Positions 8,966 through 21,151 are shown, counted from the first letter of the stretch. The stretch is 64,000 bases of DNA from Bacillus thuringiensis (GCF_001182785.1 NZ_CP012099.1:4772501-4836500); one strand, 5' to 3'. The notes: generated by a model not told the origin, from the sequence alone. Numbers and translations: made by a program.

Positions 8966-10363
8966 TTAACCAATAGAACCTTCCATCTCAAACTTGATTA
9001 GACGGTTCATTTCAACTGCGTATTCCATTGGAAGTTCGCGAGTGAATGGCTCGATGAAGCCCATTACGATCATTTCTGTAGCTTCTTGCTCAGAAATACC
9101 ACGGCTCATTAAGTAGAATAATTGTTCTTCTGATACTTTCGATACTTTCGCTTCGTGCTCAAGTGAAACGTAATCGTTTTTGATTTCGTTGTAAGGAATT
9201 GTATCAGATGTAGATTGGTTATCCATGATTAACGTGTCACACTCGATGTTAGAGCGAGAGTTTTTCGCTTTTGGTCCGAAGTGTACGATACCACGGTAAG
9301 TTACTTTACCACCATGCTTCGCAATCGATTTAGAAACGATTGTTGAAGACGTGTTTGGTGCTAAGTGAATCATTTTCGCACCAGCATCTTGGTGTTGGCC
9401 TTTACCAGCAATCGCGATTGATAATGTTAAACCACGAGCGCCTTCGCCTTTTAAGATAACTGCTGGGTATTTCATCGTTAATTTAGATCCGATGTTACCG
9501 TCAATCCATTCCATCGTTGCGTTTTCTTCACAAACCGCACGTTTTGTAACTAGGTTGTATACGTTGTTCGCCCAGTTTTGGATTGTTGTATAACGGCAAT
9601 ACGCATCTTTTTTAATGATGATTTCTACTACCGCACTGTGAAGTGAGTTAGTAGTGTAAACAGGTGCTGTACAACCTTCTACGTAGTGTACGTGTGCGCC
9701 TTCGTCTACGATGATAAGCGTACGCTCGAATTGTCCCATATTTTCAGAGTTAATACGGAAATACGCTTGAAGTGGTGTATCAACTTTAATACCTTTTGGA
9801 ACGTAGATGAATGATCCACCAGACCAAACTGCAGAGTTTAATGCAGAGAATTTGTTGTCTGTTGGTGGGATTACTTTTCCGAAATGCTCACGGAAAATAT
9901 CTTCGTTCTCTTTTAATGCGCTATCTGTATCTTTGAAGACGATTCCTAGAGCTTCTAGGTCTTCTTTCATGTTGTGGTATACAACTTCAGATTCGTACTG
10001 TGCAGATACACCAGCTAAATATTTTTGCTCAGCTTCTGGAATACCTAATTTATCAAATGTTGCTTTAATTTCATCAGGTACTTCATCCCAAGACTTCTCA
10101 GATTTCTCAGATGGTTTTACGTAGTACGTAATTTCATCGAAATCTAAGTCGTTTAAGTCGCCGCCCCATTGTGGCATTGGCATTTCATAGAACTTATCCA
10201 GTGATTTTAAACGGAAGTCTAACATCCACTGTGGTTCTTCTTTCATACGTGAAATCTCTTCAACGATCTCTTTTGTTAAACCGCGTCCAGCACGGAAAAT
10301 CGAAACGTCTTTGTCTTTGAAACCATATTTGTAATCGCCGATATCTGGCAGTTGCTTCGCCAT
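8966..10363 (-). CDS. sufB: Fe-S cluster scaffold subunit SufB
   Basis: 465 residues. SufB forms the SufBC2D scaffold on which nascent Fe-S clusters are built from SufS/SufU sulfur. Conserved stretches include [19 protein letters not shown], the beta-helix core, TCTAP-like VEGCTAPVY with a conserved Cys, and the C-terminal [17 protein letters not shown]. The ATG at 10363 follows AGGAGGGA; a longer reading to 10393 has no ribosome-binding site. It is the last gene of sufCDSUB, 48 bases after sufU. Confidence 0.97.
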   Translation of the reverse strand: MAKQLPDIGDYKYGFKDKDVSIFRAGRGLTKEIVEEISRMKEEPQWMLDFRLKSLDKFYEMPMPQWGGDLNDLDFDEITYYVKPSEKSEKSWDEVPDEIKATFDKLGIPEAEQKYLAGVSAQYESEVVYHNMKEDLEALGIVFKDTDSALKENEDIFREHFGKVIPPTDNKFSALNSAVWSGGSFIYVPKGIKVDTPLQAYFRINSENMGQFERTLIIVDEGAHVHYVEGCTAPVYTTNSLHSAVVEIIIKKDAYCRYTTIQNWANNVYNLVTKRAVCEENATMEWIDGNIGSKLTMKYPAVILKGEGARGLTLSIAIAGKGQHQDAGAKMIHLAPNTSSTIVSKSIAKHGGKVTYRGIVHFGPKAKNSRSNIECDTLIMDNQSTSDTIPYNEIKNDYVSLEHEAKVSKVSEEQLFYLMSRGISEQEATEMIVMGFIEPFTRELPMEYAVEMNRLIKFEMEGSIG

Positions 10364-10411
10364 GTTGGTGTGTCCCTCCTTAGATAACCTCATTTTTAGG
10401 AACCTTTAACA

Positions 10412-13345
<2,934 letters not shown>

Positions 13346-13360
13346 GTTTATGCTCCTCTC

Positions 13361-14146
13361 TTACGCTTCTTGCTCTGTTGTTTCGTCTTCAATACCTAAT
13401 TCTTTTTTAATCCAGTCGTAACCTTCAGCTTCTAGACGTTGTGCAAGCTCAGGGCCACCAGATTTAACGATACGACCGTTCATCATAACGTGAACGAAGT
13501 CTGGAGTGATGTAGTTTAATAAACGTTGGTAATGCGTAATCATTAGGCAACCGAACTCTTCGCCGCGCATTTGGTTAATACCTTTAGATACAACTTTTAA
13601 TGCATCGATATCAAGACCTGAGTCGATTTCATCTAAGATTGCGATTTTTGGCTCAATCATCATTAATTGAAGAATTTCGTTACGTTTTTTCTCTCCACCA
13701 GAGAAACCTTCGTTTAAGTAACGTTGTGCCATTTCTGGATCCATTTCTAGGAATTCCATGTTTTTATCTAATGTACGGATAAATTTCATAAGAGAAATTT
13801 CATCGCCTTCTTCACGACGTGCGTTAATTGCAGAACGTAAGAAGTCAGCGTTTGTTACTCCGCTAATTTCACTTGGATATTGCATTGCTAGGAATAGACC
13901 TGCTTGTGCGCGCTCGTCTACTTCCATTTCTAATACATCTTCACCGTCGATGATGATGCTACCTTCTGTTACTTCATACTTTGGGTGACCCATAATCGCA
14001 GAAGATAAAGTTGATTTACCTGTTCCGTTAGGTCCCATAATTGCGTGGATTTCTCCACCTTTTACTTCAAGGTTTACACCTTTTAAAATTTCTTTGCCAT
14101 CAATTGATACGTGTAAGTCTTTAACCGTTAATGTAGAACCAGCCAT
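13361..14146 (-). CDS. sufC: Fe-S assembly ATPase SufC
   Basis: 261 residues, a soluble ABC-type ATPase. Walker A is GPNGTGKST, the signature is FSGGEKKRNEI, Walker B is PKIAILDEIDSGLD, and the switch histidine is in MITHYQRLL. ATP binding by the SufC dimer drives movement in SufB/SufD. It is the first gene of sufCDSUB, with GGAGG 7 bases upstream of the ATG. The 238-base leader holds an inverted repeat and a direct repeat that may be operators. Confidence 0.97.
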   Translation of the reverse strand: MAGSTLTVKDLHVSIDGKEILKGVNLEVKGGEIHAIMGPNGTGKSTLSSAIMGHPKYEVTEGSIIIDGEDVLEMEVDERAQAGLFLAMQYPSEISGVTNADFLRSAINARREEGDEISLMKFIRTLDKNMEFLEMDPEMAQRYLNEGFSGGEKKRNEILQLMMIEPKIAILDEIDSGLDIDALKVVSKGINQMRGEEFGCLMITHYQRLLNYITPDFVHVMMNGRIVKSGGPELAQRLEAEGYDWIKKELGIEDETTEQEA

Positions 14147-14200
14147 CTCAATACCTCCATTAATCCTATATATACATTTTAAAAATTCCTAAAACGTTCA

Positions 14201-14248
14201 TATTCTCATTTTATTCTCATTCTAATCTTATATCAAATAAAATGATAT
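14201..14248 (-). promoter_or_regulatory. Candidate operator region upstream of sufC
   Basis: A 6-7-6 palindrome ATATCA/TGATAT (14230-14248) lies beside two direct copies of ATGAGAAT (14201-14222 region, minus strand). The region is very AT-rich, with several possible -10 elements. I cannot assign a regulator; the direct repeats resemble half-Fur boxes only weakly. Confidence 0.35.
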
Positions 14249-14345
14249 CGCAAACGACGAAAAAAAGTAACAATTTTTTCACAAATGTATATAAGTATTT
14301 CCCTTGCATCCTTATATGATACACCTTTCTTCTTATTTATATAAA

Positions 14346-14377
14346 GAAAAAAGGACTGGTAATTTTCCAGTCCTTTC
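14346..14377 (-). terminator. Terminator after the metNPQ operon
   Basis: GGACTGG/CCAGTCC stem with a 7-base loop, followed on the minus strand by TTTTTTC. It is just past the second metQ. Confidence 0.85.
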
Positions 14378-14384
14378 CTCATAT

Positions 14385-15191
14385 TTATTCACTTACCGGA
14401 AGTACAGCACCTTTATATTCTTTATTAATAAAGTCTTGAATTTCTTTTGAATGCAGTACTTCTACTAATTCTTTAATTTCTTTTTTCTTCTCGTCACCTT
14501 TACGAACTGCAATAATATTTGCGTACGGAGAGTCTGATCCTTCAATCGCAATTGCATCCTTTGTTGGATTTAACTTCGCATCAATTGCATAGTTCGAATT
14601 AATGAATAAAGCATCTCCCTCATTATTTTCATACAACTTCGGTGAAAGTCCAGGTTCAACATCTGTTTTAAATTTTAAGTTTTTCGGATTTTCGACTACA
14701 TCTTTTACTGTCGCCTTAACCACATCTACACCATCTTTAAGCTTAATCACGCCGCCTTTTTGTAACAATGCTAACATACGGCCACGCTCCGCTACGTTAT
14801 TACTCATAATCACTGTCCCGCCATCTGGTAAGTCTTTTAAGCTTTTATATTTCTTAGAATAAATGCCCATTGGCTCTAAATGGATTTTTCCTGCGTTTAC
14901 AATTTTATATCCTTTTTCTTGGATTTCTTTATCTAAGTAAGGAATGTGTTGGAAGTAGTTCGCATCAATTTCCTTATCCGCTAACGCTTTATTCGGCAAC
15001 ACATAATCTTGGAATTTTTTAATTTCTAATTTAATACCCTTTTTCTCTAATATCGGCTGTGCCTTTTCTAAAATAACAGCGTGCGGCACGTTAGAAGCTC
15101 CAACAACAAGCTTATTCTCCTCTTTCCCTCCGCAAGCAGCTAATGTAAATACAGACAGCGCTGTAACAACTGACAATAGAATCTTTTTCAT
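14385..15191 (-). CDS. metQ: Methionine-binding lipoprotein MetQ, second copy
   Basis: 268 residues. The signal peptide ends in a lipobox (TLAACGG), so the protein is anchored outside the membrane and feeds MetP/MetN. NlpA-family motifs are present: VVGASNVPHAVILEKA, FQDYVLPNKALADKEIDANYFQH, and SDSPYANIIAVRKGD. It is a close paralogue of the gene just upstream (15265-16077), clearly a tandem duplication. AAGGGGA precedes the ATG at 15191. The two copies may differ in ligand (for example D- versus L-methionine); that is inference. Confidence 0.93.
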   Translation of the reverse strand: MKKILLSVVTALSVFTLAACGGKEENKLVVGASNVPHAVILEKAQPILEKKGIKLEIKKFQDYVLPNKALADKEIDANYFQHIPYLDKEIQEKGYKIVNAGKIHLEPMGIYSKKYKSLKDLPDGGTVIMSNNVAERGRMLALLQKGGVIKLKDGVDVVKATVKDVVENPKNLKFKTDVEPGLSPKLYENNEGDALFINSNYAIDAKLNPTKDAIAIEGSDSPYANIIAVRKGDEKKKEIKELVEVLHSKEIQDFINKEYKGAVLPVSE

Positions 15192-15229
15192 ATGATGTCC
15201 CCTTCTCCCCAATAGTTATGTAGTTATGA

Positions 15230-15261
15230 AAAAGAGCTGGCATCAGACCAGCCCTTTTCAG
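15230..15261 (-). terminator. Hairpin between the two metQ genes
   Basis: GGGCTGG...CCAGCTC stem followed by TTTTTC on the minus strand, with one mismatch. It probably attenuates or ends transcription before the second metQ copy. Confidence 0.65.
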
Positions 15262-15264
15262 CAA

Positions 15265-16077
15265 TTATTCTTTTACAGGAACAACTGCCCCTTTATATTC
15301 TTTATTAATGAAGTCTTCAATCTCTTTAGAATGTAATACTTCCACAAGAGCTTTAATCTCTTTCTTATCTTTATCGCCTTTACGAACAGCTACTATGTTT
15401 GCGTACGGTGAATCATTTCCTTCAATTGCAATTGCATCTTTTTCCGGATTTAACTTTGCATCAATTGCATAGTTAGAGTTAATTAAAACAGCATCGCCTT
15501 CTTTATTGTTATACACTTGTGGCAATAAACCAGGCTCGATATCCGTTTTGAATTTTAGATTTTTCGGATTATCTGCAATATCTTTTGGAGTTGCTTTAAC
15601 TGGATCTACTCCGTCTTTAATTTTTAAAATGCCTTCTTTTTGTAAAATCGCTAAACCACGTCCATGGTCAGCAACTGAATTACTCATAATAATTGTTGCA
15701 CCGTCTGGAAGCTCTTTTAAGCTCTTATATTTTTGAGAATATACACCAATCGGTTCTAAATGAATTTTTCCTGCTATTTCAAAATCATATTTTTTATCTT
15801 TAATTTCTTTTTCTAAATACGGAATGTGCTGGAAGTAGTTTGCATCTAAATCTTTATCCGCTAACGATTTATTTGGTAATACGTAGTCTTGGAATTTTTT
15901 AATTTCTAACTCGATTCCTTTTTTCTCAAGTAACGGTTTTGCCTTTTCTAAAATAACAGCGTGAGGTACGTTAGAAGCACCAACAACAAGTTTCTTTTCA
16001 TCTTTATCTTTCCCGCCACAAGCAGCTAAACCAAAAATTGAAGTTGAAATAAGTGCCGTAAGTAATAATTTTTTCAT
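15265..16077 (-). CDS. metQ: Methionine-binding lipoprotein MetQ, first copy
   Basis: 270 residues. The lipobox is FGLAACGG, and the same NlpA-family motifs appear as in its downstream paralogue (VVGASNVPHAVILEKA, LADKDLDANYFQH, NDSPYANIVAVRKGD). Because it directly follows metP (23 bases), this is the copy expected to work with MetNP. GGGAGGA lies 8 bases before the ATG at 16077; the upstream ATG at 16086 abuts the ribosome-binding site and was rejected. Confidence 0.95.
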   Translation of the reverse strand: MKKLLLTALISTSIFGLAACGGKDKDEKKLVVGASNVPHAVILEKAKPLLEKKGIELEIKKFQDYVLPNKSLADKDLDANYFQHIPYLEKEIKDKKYDFEIAGKIHLEPIGVYSQKYKSLKELPDGATIIMSNSVADHGRGLAILQKEGILKIKDGVDPVKATPKDIADNPKNLKFKTDIEPGLLPQVYNNKEGDAVLINSNYAIDAKLNPEKDAIAIEGNDSPYANIVAVRKGDKDKKEIKALVEVLHSKEIEDFINKEYKGAVVPVKE

Positions 16078-16100
16078 TTGAAACATCCTCCCGTTTTTTA

Positions 16101-16766
16101 TTATCGTTTATCTATTCGAGTCGTTAAACTATCACCAATCCACTGAATTAAAAATACAACTAGTAATACACAAATTGTCGCAACAATTGTTACATCGTTA
16201 TTCCCTCTCTGGAATCCTTCTAAGTAAGCAAGTGTCCCAAGGCCACCAGCACCAACAACTCCCGCCATTGCTGTATAGCCTACTAAAGCAATTGTCGTAA
16301 CCGTAATACCAGATACTAATGCTGGTAACGATTCTGGAATCAATACTTTTAAAATAATTGTGCTTGTTTTTGCTCCCATTGCTTTTGAAGCTTCAATTAC
16401 ACCTTTATCAATTTCGCGAAGTGCGATTTCAACCATTCTCGCGTAGAATGGTGCCGCTCCAATAATTAAAGCCGGCAGCGCTGCACTTGCTCCAAGAATT
16501 GTTCCAAGAAGAATCTTTGTGAATGGGATTAATAAAATAATTAAAATGATGAACGGTATAGAACGGAATATATTTACGAATGCTCCAATCACCGTATTAA
16601 TTGATTTGTTTTCCCATAAATTATCTTTTGCTGTCATGAAAAGTAACAATCCTAAAATTAGTCCTAAAACAAATGTCGCAAGAGCTGCGATTGCCGTCAT
16701 ATATAACGTTTCACCAGTTGCTTCTAACATTTGATTCCAATCAACATTTGCGAGTAACTTATCCAT
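16101..16766 (-). CDS. metP: Methionine ABC transporter permease MetP
   Basis: 221 residues with five membrane segments, of the MetI family. The cytoplasmic coupling loop EASKAMGAKTSTIILKVLIPE is the EAA motif that contacts MetN. The ATG at 16766 lies inside the last codons of metN (8-base overlap) and follows GGAGGTGA. It is translationally coupled to metN. Confidence 0.95.
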   Translation of the reverse strand: MDKLLANVDWNQMLEATGETLYMTAIAALATFVLGLILGLLLFMTAKDNLWENKSINTVIGAFVNIFRSIPFIILIILLIPFTKILLGTILGASAALPALIIGAAPFYARMVEIALREIDKGVIEASKAMGAKTSTIILKVLIPESLPALVSGITVTTIALVGYTAMAGVVGAGGLGTLAYLEGFQRGNNDVTIVATICVLLVVFLIQWIGDSLTTRIDKR

Positions 16767-17784
16767 GTGCAATCACCTCCAGCTCTACTTGATTTTGATG
16801 AATTCCTTCTATTGCTTGCTGGATCGCTGTTTCCTCACCATTTAAATGAACAACTAAACTACCGTAAGAACCGTTATTCGTTTGTGCGATATTTCCTTGC
16901 AAAATGCTAACTTCTATATCACTACGTTGCATTAATCGTTGAAGCACCGGTCTTTCTACAGCCTCACCGATAAACTGCAAACGAATCACTTTTCCATCTG
17001 GATATTTTTCAATTAAACTTTCAATCGTTTCATTTGTATCTTCAGAATCTGTTAACTGCTGTACAAATCGTTTCGTAATATCTTGCTTCGGATTACGGAA
17101 TACATCAAGTACTGGACCCGTTTCTACAATCTTTCCTCTCTCCATTACCGCCACTCGATTACAAATCTTTCGAATTACGTGCATCTCATGTGTAATGAGT
17201 ACAATTGTTAAACCAAGGCGCTTATTAATGTCTAATAGTAAATCCAAAATTTGATCTGTCGTTTCTGGATCAAGAGCCGACGTTGCTTCATCACATAAAA
17301 GTACTTGTGGGTTGTTAGCTAATGCTCTTGCAATCCCAACGCGTTGTTTTTGTCCCCCGCTCAGCTGAGATGGGTACGCGTCTCCTCTTCCTTCTAATCC
17401 AACAAGATGAATTAATTCATCAACACGTTTTCTTCTCTTCGTTTTATCAACACCTGCAATTTCAAGTGGAAACTCTATATTTTCACGTACAGTTCGTGAC
17501 CAAAGTAAGTTAAAGTGCTGAAAAATCATTCCGATTTCTTGCCTTGCCTTACGAAGTTCACTTCCTGTAATTGCTGATATAACACGATTCGCAATTGTAA
17601 TTTGGCCAGAAGTCGGTTTCTCTAACTGATTAAACAATCTGATTAAAGAACTTTTCCCAGCGCCGCTATATCCGATAACACCAAATATTTCGCCTTTTTC
17701 TATTTTTAAATTGGCGTTATCTACAGCAGTGACATCACCGCTTTTCGCCTTATATATTTTCCTTACATTCTCTAATAGAATCAT
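16759..17784 (-). CDS. metN: Methionine ABC transporter ATPase MetN with NIL domain
   Basis: 341 residues. Walker A is GYSGAGKSSL, the signature LSGGQKQRVGIARAL, Walker B VLLCDEATSALDP, and the switch LITHEMHV. The last 75 residues form the NIL domain that binds methionine and gives trans-inhibition of transport. AAGGGGTG precedes the ATG at 17784; the open frame continues upstream through the riboswitch expression platform only by chance. It is the first gene of metNPQQ, under SAM riboswitch control. Confidence 0.97.
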   Translation of the reverse strand: MILLENVRKIYKAKSGDVTAVDNANLKIEKGEIFGVIGYSGAGKSSLIRLFNQLEKPTSGQITIANRVISAITGSELRKARQEIGMIFQHFNLLWSRTVRENIEFPLEIAGVDKTKRRKRVDELIHLVGLEGRGDAYPSQLSGGQKQRVGIARALANNPQVLLCDEATSALDPETTDQILDLLLDINKRLGLTIVLITHEMHVIRKICNRVAVMERGKIVETGPVLDVFRNPKQDITKRFVQQLTDSEDTNETIESLIEKYPDGKVIRLQFIGEAVERPVLQRLMQRSDIEVSILQGNIAQTNNGSYGSLVVHLNGEETAIQQAIEGIHQNQVELEVIAHG

Positions 17785-17899
17785 GATGTTCACCCCTTTT
17801 TTGTTTAGATAGACTCCGCATTTTTTTATTTTTGATGCGTGTAGTCCACCGCTATCACTACTTTTATTATTTGAATGTCCTCCACATTCAAACAATAAA

Positions 17900-18072
17900 A
17901 AAACCTTTCCGCTTTAGAGAAGCAGAAAGGTTTATATGCGTATATAACAACATTATCCCTCTCTCTCATCTCTCAAAGCATTCGCTTTGCAGGAATTGGC
18001 ACCATTTCAACATAAGTTGACGGTTGCCGGGCTTCACAGGGCACAGTCCCTCCACCTCTCTTGATAAGAGAA
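17900..18072 (-). promoter_or_regulatory. SAM-I (S-box) riboswitch of the met operon
   Basis: On the minus strand the aptamer begins with CTCTTATCAAGAGAGGTGGA. It goes on through GGGACTGTGCCCT, GAAGCCCGGCAACC, GGTGCCAATTCCTGC and TGAGAGATGAGAG, the S-box consensus order. A terminator follows at 17900-17933 (AACCTTTC...GAAAGGTT then T tract). High SAM should stabilise the terminator and shut off methionine import. Confidence 0.97.
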
Positions 18073-18132
18073 ATCAGATTCAATTTTCGTCTGATTTGAA
18101 ATTTATGAAATTGTCTATATTTTATGACTTGA

Positions 18133-18161
18133 ATTGTATCAATATACACTTACCATGTCAA
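18133..18161 (-). promoter_or_regulatory. Sigma-A promoter of the met operon
   Basis: TTGACA (18161-18156) and TACAAT (18138-18133) with a 17-base spacer, about 60 bases upstream of the S-box aptamer. Confidence 0.85.
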
Positions 18162-18195
18162 CAGAAATTTTCGTAAAAAATGAAACTTCAGAATT

Positions 18196-18540
18196 TTAAG
18201 CACCTACTGACATCGGTTTACATATATGAAACATTGATTCAACTAATAACATCGTTCGGTACGTTCCCGAATATTGTACACGCCCATCGTTCATTAACAT
18301 TTGCAATCGTACATTTCCATTCACCAATTGCTCTATATCTTTTTCATCTAAGCAAATGATTTGTTCCGTTCCTCTTTCCTCATGTAGCAGCTCTATATAA
18401 TCTCTTGAAATTTGTAACGAACAACTTTCATCTCTAAAACGGAAATTAACAGTTTTTTCCTCTCGTCTTAAAAGCGGTTCTAAATGATATTGACCATTAG
18501 CGTAATTTACAAATGATTGAAGCAAAGAATATAATCTCAC
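18196..18540 (-). CDS. yusD: YusD-like protein of unknown function
   Basis: 114 residues, mixed alpha/beta and soluble, no signal peptide. A strand-rich middle (TVNFRFRDESCSLQISRDYI) is followed by LDEKDIEQLVNGNVRLQMLM, a pattern seen in small SCP2-like domains, though that likeness is weak. Length and position between metN and yusE match B. subtilis yusD. The frame starts at GTG, with AAGGA about 11 bases upstream. Function unknown. Confidence 0.65.
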   Translation of the reverse strand: MRLYSLLQSFVNYANGQYHLEPLLRREEKTVNFRFRDESCSLQISRDYIELLHEERGTEQIICLDEKDIEQLVNGNVRLQMLMNDGRVQYSGTYRTMLLVESMFHICKPMSVGA

Positions 18541-18643
18541 CCTAAATCACATCCTTCATATCACTTTCTATTACATACCATTCCCTCTCACTAAAGAGCA
18601 ATCCTGTTATTTTCGCTCGACAAATACTGTATCCATCCTGCAT

Positions 18644-18694
18644 CTCGACATATTTCCCAAGAAATATGTCGAGGCGGCAAAAATTTTGCCGCCT
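18644..18694. other. Two back-to-back perfect hairpins downstream of yusE
   Basis: CTCGACATATTTC/GAAATATGTCGAG (13-bp arms, 4-base loop, 18644-18673) abuts GGCGGCAAAA/TTTTGCCGCC (18672-18694), which overlaps the yusE stop codon. The second could end transcription, but no T tract follows on the minus strand. Confidence 0.55.
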
Positions 18695-19001
18695 ACTTTA
18701 ATTCCGTATATAAATATTCAACCGAATGAAATGCATATATCTTCTTCATCAGTGTCCCATTTTCAAAAACAAGTAAACAAGGTACACTTTCAATCCCATA
18801 CTCTTTCGCTAAATATGGAGCATAATTTAAATCTAACATCCCAATTTTGAAGCCTTCAATTGTCATCTCAACGACTGTTAACATCTTTTTTGCTAATTGG
18901 CATGTTCCACACATTGGAGTATATACATATAACACTGTTTTTTCTTCGTTCTCTATTAGGGCTGTAGCTTCGGCTCCTGTCCAATCAATCACTTCTATCA
19001 T
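18693..19001 (-). CDS. yusE: Thioredoxin-like protein YusE
   Basis: 102 residues with a thioredoxin fold. The active site is PMCGTCQLAKK (CGTC rather than CGPC), and the cis-proline lies in ESVPCLLVFENG. No signal peptide, so cytoplasmic. It follows yusF by 3 bases, suggesting cotranscription. The ATG at 19001 directly abuts AAGGA; a GTG three codons later has better spacing (9) and may be the true start. Confidence 0.85.
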   Translation of the reverse strand: MIEVIDWTGAEATALIENEEKTVLYVYTPMCGTCQLAKKMLTVVEMTIEGFKIGMLDLNYAPYLAKEYGIESVPCLLVFENGTLMKKIYAFHSVEYLYTELK

Positions 19002-19004
19002 TCC

Positions 19005-19349
19005 TTACCGTAAATATTCTGTATAAACGTCAATGTCGGCTCCCCATAATACATTTGCTAAGTGTGTAGATGGCGCAGTTGCCACTTCTCGGTACGAGCG
19101 ATCAATATAGATATGCTCGGCTTGCGGAAATTCTTTTCGAAATTGTTTCCTTAACTTTTCTCCAGCATCATCAGCATCCACTAGCACATACACTTCCTTA
19201 TCAAAAAACTGATCAACGAGCTCATCCATTTTCGACAAACCAATTGTACCATTTGTACAAACAATTTCCACTGGTTCACGAATAATAGATTCAATCTTTC
19301 TTCTATCTGATGTACCTTCTACAATAATGACTTTTTCTACATAAATCAT
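19005..19349 (-). CDS. yusF: Toprim-domain protein YusF
   Basis: 114 residues, essentially a lone Toprim domain. The catalytic Glu lies in IIVEGTSDRRKIE and the metal-binding pair in YVLVDADDAGEKLRK. Such small stand-alone Toprim proteins are related to the RNase M5 and DnaG catalytic core. The substrate is unknown. It is paired with yusE as in B. subtilis. Confidence 0.85.
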   Translation of the reverse strand: MIYVEKVIIVEGTSDRRKIESIIREPVEIVCTNGTIGLSKMDELVDQFFDKEVYVLVDADDAGEKLRKQFRKEFPQAEHIYIDRSYREVATAPSTHLANVLWGADIDVYTEYLR

Positions 19350-19437
19350 ATGTCATCACCCGATCACCATATACTATATAACCTTGAACTTAGTATATAG
19401 TATATTCGTTATTTTCATGTTGTTTCCTGTTTATTTT

Positions 19438-19565
19438 TGCAAAAGAAAAGCGGAAGCGACTGTTTAGCCCTGTTGGCTAAGGTTCTTCCGTACAGAAGAC
19501 GCTTTTTTTCTTCCCGTGCGGAAGGTTCTTAGACATGAAGGGCTAGGAGGTGGAGCTAGACAATG
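19438..19565 (+). repeat. Dispersed repeat (AAAAGCGGAAGCG family), copy A
   Basis: Starts AAAAGCGGAAGCGACTGTTT. It contains a hairpin CTTCCGTAC...GTGCGGAAG around CGCTTTTTTTC, and ends near GGGCTAGGAGGTGGAGCTAG. Copy B follows directly. The same start motif marks the tandem repeat between fadA and fadE. Confidence 0.65.
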
Positions 19566-19770
19566 AAAAGCGGAAGCGGCTCGTTTAGAACAAGAATGTA
19601 CCCGAACTCCTTCACTCAAGGCTCTTTTCGCCTCAAGTGAAGGAGTGAAATGCCCAACTTTTTATTCCTTTTGGCTAAAGTTCTTTCGCACAGAAAACGC
19701 TTTTTTGTCTTCTTGTGCAGAAGATTCTTAGACGTGAAAAGCTAGACAACGAAAAACAAAAGCGGCTAGA
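19563..19770 (+). repeat. Dispersed repeat (AAAAGCGGAAGCG family), copy B with internal hairpin
   Basis: Starts AAAAGCGGAAGCGGCTCG and ends AAAAGCTAGACAACG, parallel to copy A. It carries an extra 39-base hairpin at 19607-19645 (CTCCTTCACT.../...AGTGAAGGAG). No gene is supported between yusF and gcvH. Confidence 0.65.
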
Positions 19771-19864
19771 CCTGCATAAAGATTAAACAAAAAAGTTTTT
19801 TCAAAAAACGTTCTCCTACACGATAATTAGTATATGATTCTACATTCATTATTTTACACAAAAT

Positions 19865-19893
19865 AAAAAAGGACAGCACAAAGGCTGTCCTTT
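19865..19893 (-). terminator. Terminator after gcvH
   Basis: GGACAGC/GCTGTCC stem with 6-base loop, followed on the minus strand by TTTTTTATTTT. Confidence 0.85.
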
Positions 19894-19905
19894 AGTCGAC
19901 TATAA

Positions 19906-20289
19906 TTAGTCTTGGTTTGTCATTTCTGCATATTTTTCTGCAGTTAATAACTTCTCAACTTGGCTTGCATCAGAAAGTTCAACTTTAACCATCCATGCAC
20001 CCTCGTATGGAGATTCGTTAACAAGTTCTGGTTGGTCACTTAATTCTTCGTTTACTGCTACAACTTTACCGCTTACAGGTGCGTATAACTCAGAAACTGT
20101 TTTAACAGATTCTACGCTTCCGAATGGCTCGTCAGCTTCGATTGTTGCACCTACTTCAGGAAGTTCAACGAATACGATATCGCCTAGCTCACCTTGTGCA
20201 AAGTGAGTAATACCGATAACAACTTCATTACCTTCAGTTTTTACCCATTCGTGTTCTTCAGAGTAACGTAAATTATTTGGAATGCTCAT
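19906..20289 (-). CDS. gcvH: Glycine cleavage system H protein
   Basis: 127 residues, a lipoyl-domain carrier. The lipoylated lysine is in [19 protein letters not shown] (ES-V-K motif). N-terminal [10 protein letters not shown] is typical. In Firmicutes GcvH is also the octanoyl carrier that passes lipoate to other E2 subunits, so it links to lipA in this window. GGAGG precedes the ATG at 20289. The gcvT/gcvP genes are not nearby. Confidence 0.97.
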   Translation of the reverse strand: MSIPNNLRYSEEHEWVKTEGNEVVIGITHFAQGELGDIVFVELPEVGATIEADEPFGSVESVKTVSELYAPVSGKVVAVNEELSDQPELVNESPYEGAWMVKVELSDASQVEKLLTAEKYAEMTNQD

Positions 20290-20330
20290 GACTGTACCTC
20301 CAGTGAATGTATTAATTATGTAAAAATACC

Positions 20331-20696
20331 TTATTGGTACTTTTTCCACACACTTTCAAACTGCTCTTCGTTAAAACCAAGTGTTACATTCGTTCCATCT
20401 GTTACAATTGGACGTTTGATCAACATGCCATCAGATGCTAAAAGCTCATACATTTCGTCTTCGCTTGCATCTTTCAACTTATCTTTTAGACCAAGTTCAC
20501 GGTAACGCATTCCACTTGTATTAAAGAATTTTTTTAATGGTAATTCACTTTTTTCATGTAAATTACGTAAATCTTCTTTTGATGGTGGATTTTCAACAAT
20601 ATGAATCATCTCATATGCTACATCGTTTGCCTCAAACCATTTCTTTGCCTTTTGACATGTGCCACACTTTGGATATGAATAAAATGTTACTGTCAT
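20331..20696 (-). CDS. yusI: ArsC/Spx-family protein YusI
   Basis: 121 residues with an arsenate reductase-like thioredoxin fold. The N-terminal [14 protein letters not shown] holds CxxC, and RPIVTDG near the C-terminus is the usual family motif. Spx-type proteins bind RNA polymerase alpha; YusI is a distinct paralogue and its role is unknown. The ATG at 20696 opens a sequence in family register ([11 protein letters not shown]). It lies 41 bases upstream of gcvH on the same strand, as in B. subtilis. Confidence 0.88.
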   Translation of the reverse strand: MTVTFYSYPKCGTCQKAKKWFEANDVAYEMIHIVENPPSKEDLRNLHEKSELPLKKFFNTSGMRYRELGLKDKLKDASEDEMYELLASDGMLIKRPIVTDGTNVTLGFNEEQFESVWKKYQ

Positions 20697-20884
20697 AAAT
20701 TCACCTACTTTTTTACTAACCTTTACCTTTATCATATAGAAAACGTTTTATTATTTCAAACCATTATTCGCTAAACTTTTACTTATTTCGTGATAATTTT
20801 TAATAATCCTGCGAATTTTTCTTATTTTTCCGCCATTTGTTAAGAAAAAAATAAATATATAAATTTTTTAAAATTCTGCACCAA

Positions 20885-21151
20885 ACATATATCTTAAACA
20901 AGCGTTTGATTAATTTCTTATTTTTCTTTCTTAACCTTTGAACTACATGAGTTTCTTTCTACCGAACATACAGCTTAAACAAACGTTTGATTAATTCTCC
21001 ATTTTTCTTTGTTAACCCTTGAGCTGCATCGGTTTCTTCCTACCGAGCATACAGCTTAAACAAACGTTTGATTAATTTCTTATTTTTCTTTCTTAACCTT
21101 TGAACTACATGAGTTTCTTTCTACCGAACATACAGCTTAAACAAACGTTTA
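20885..21151. repeat. 81-bp tandem repeat, three full units plus a partial
   Basis: Units start at 20885, 20966, 21047 and 21128, exactly 81 bases apart. Each carries TTAAACAAACGTTTGATTAA or a close variant, a near-palindrome centred on CAAACGTTTG, and then a T-rich stretch. Units 1 and 3 are most alike over the second half. No open frame is conserved across units. This fills most of the yusI upstream gap. Confidence 0.9.
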
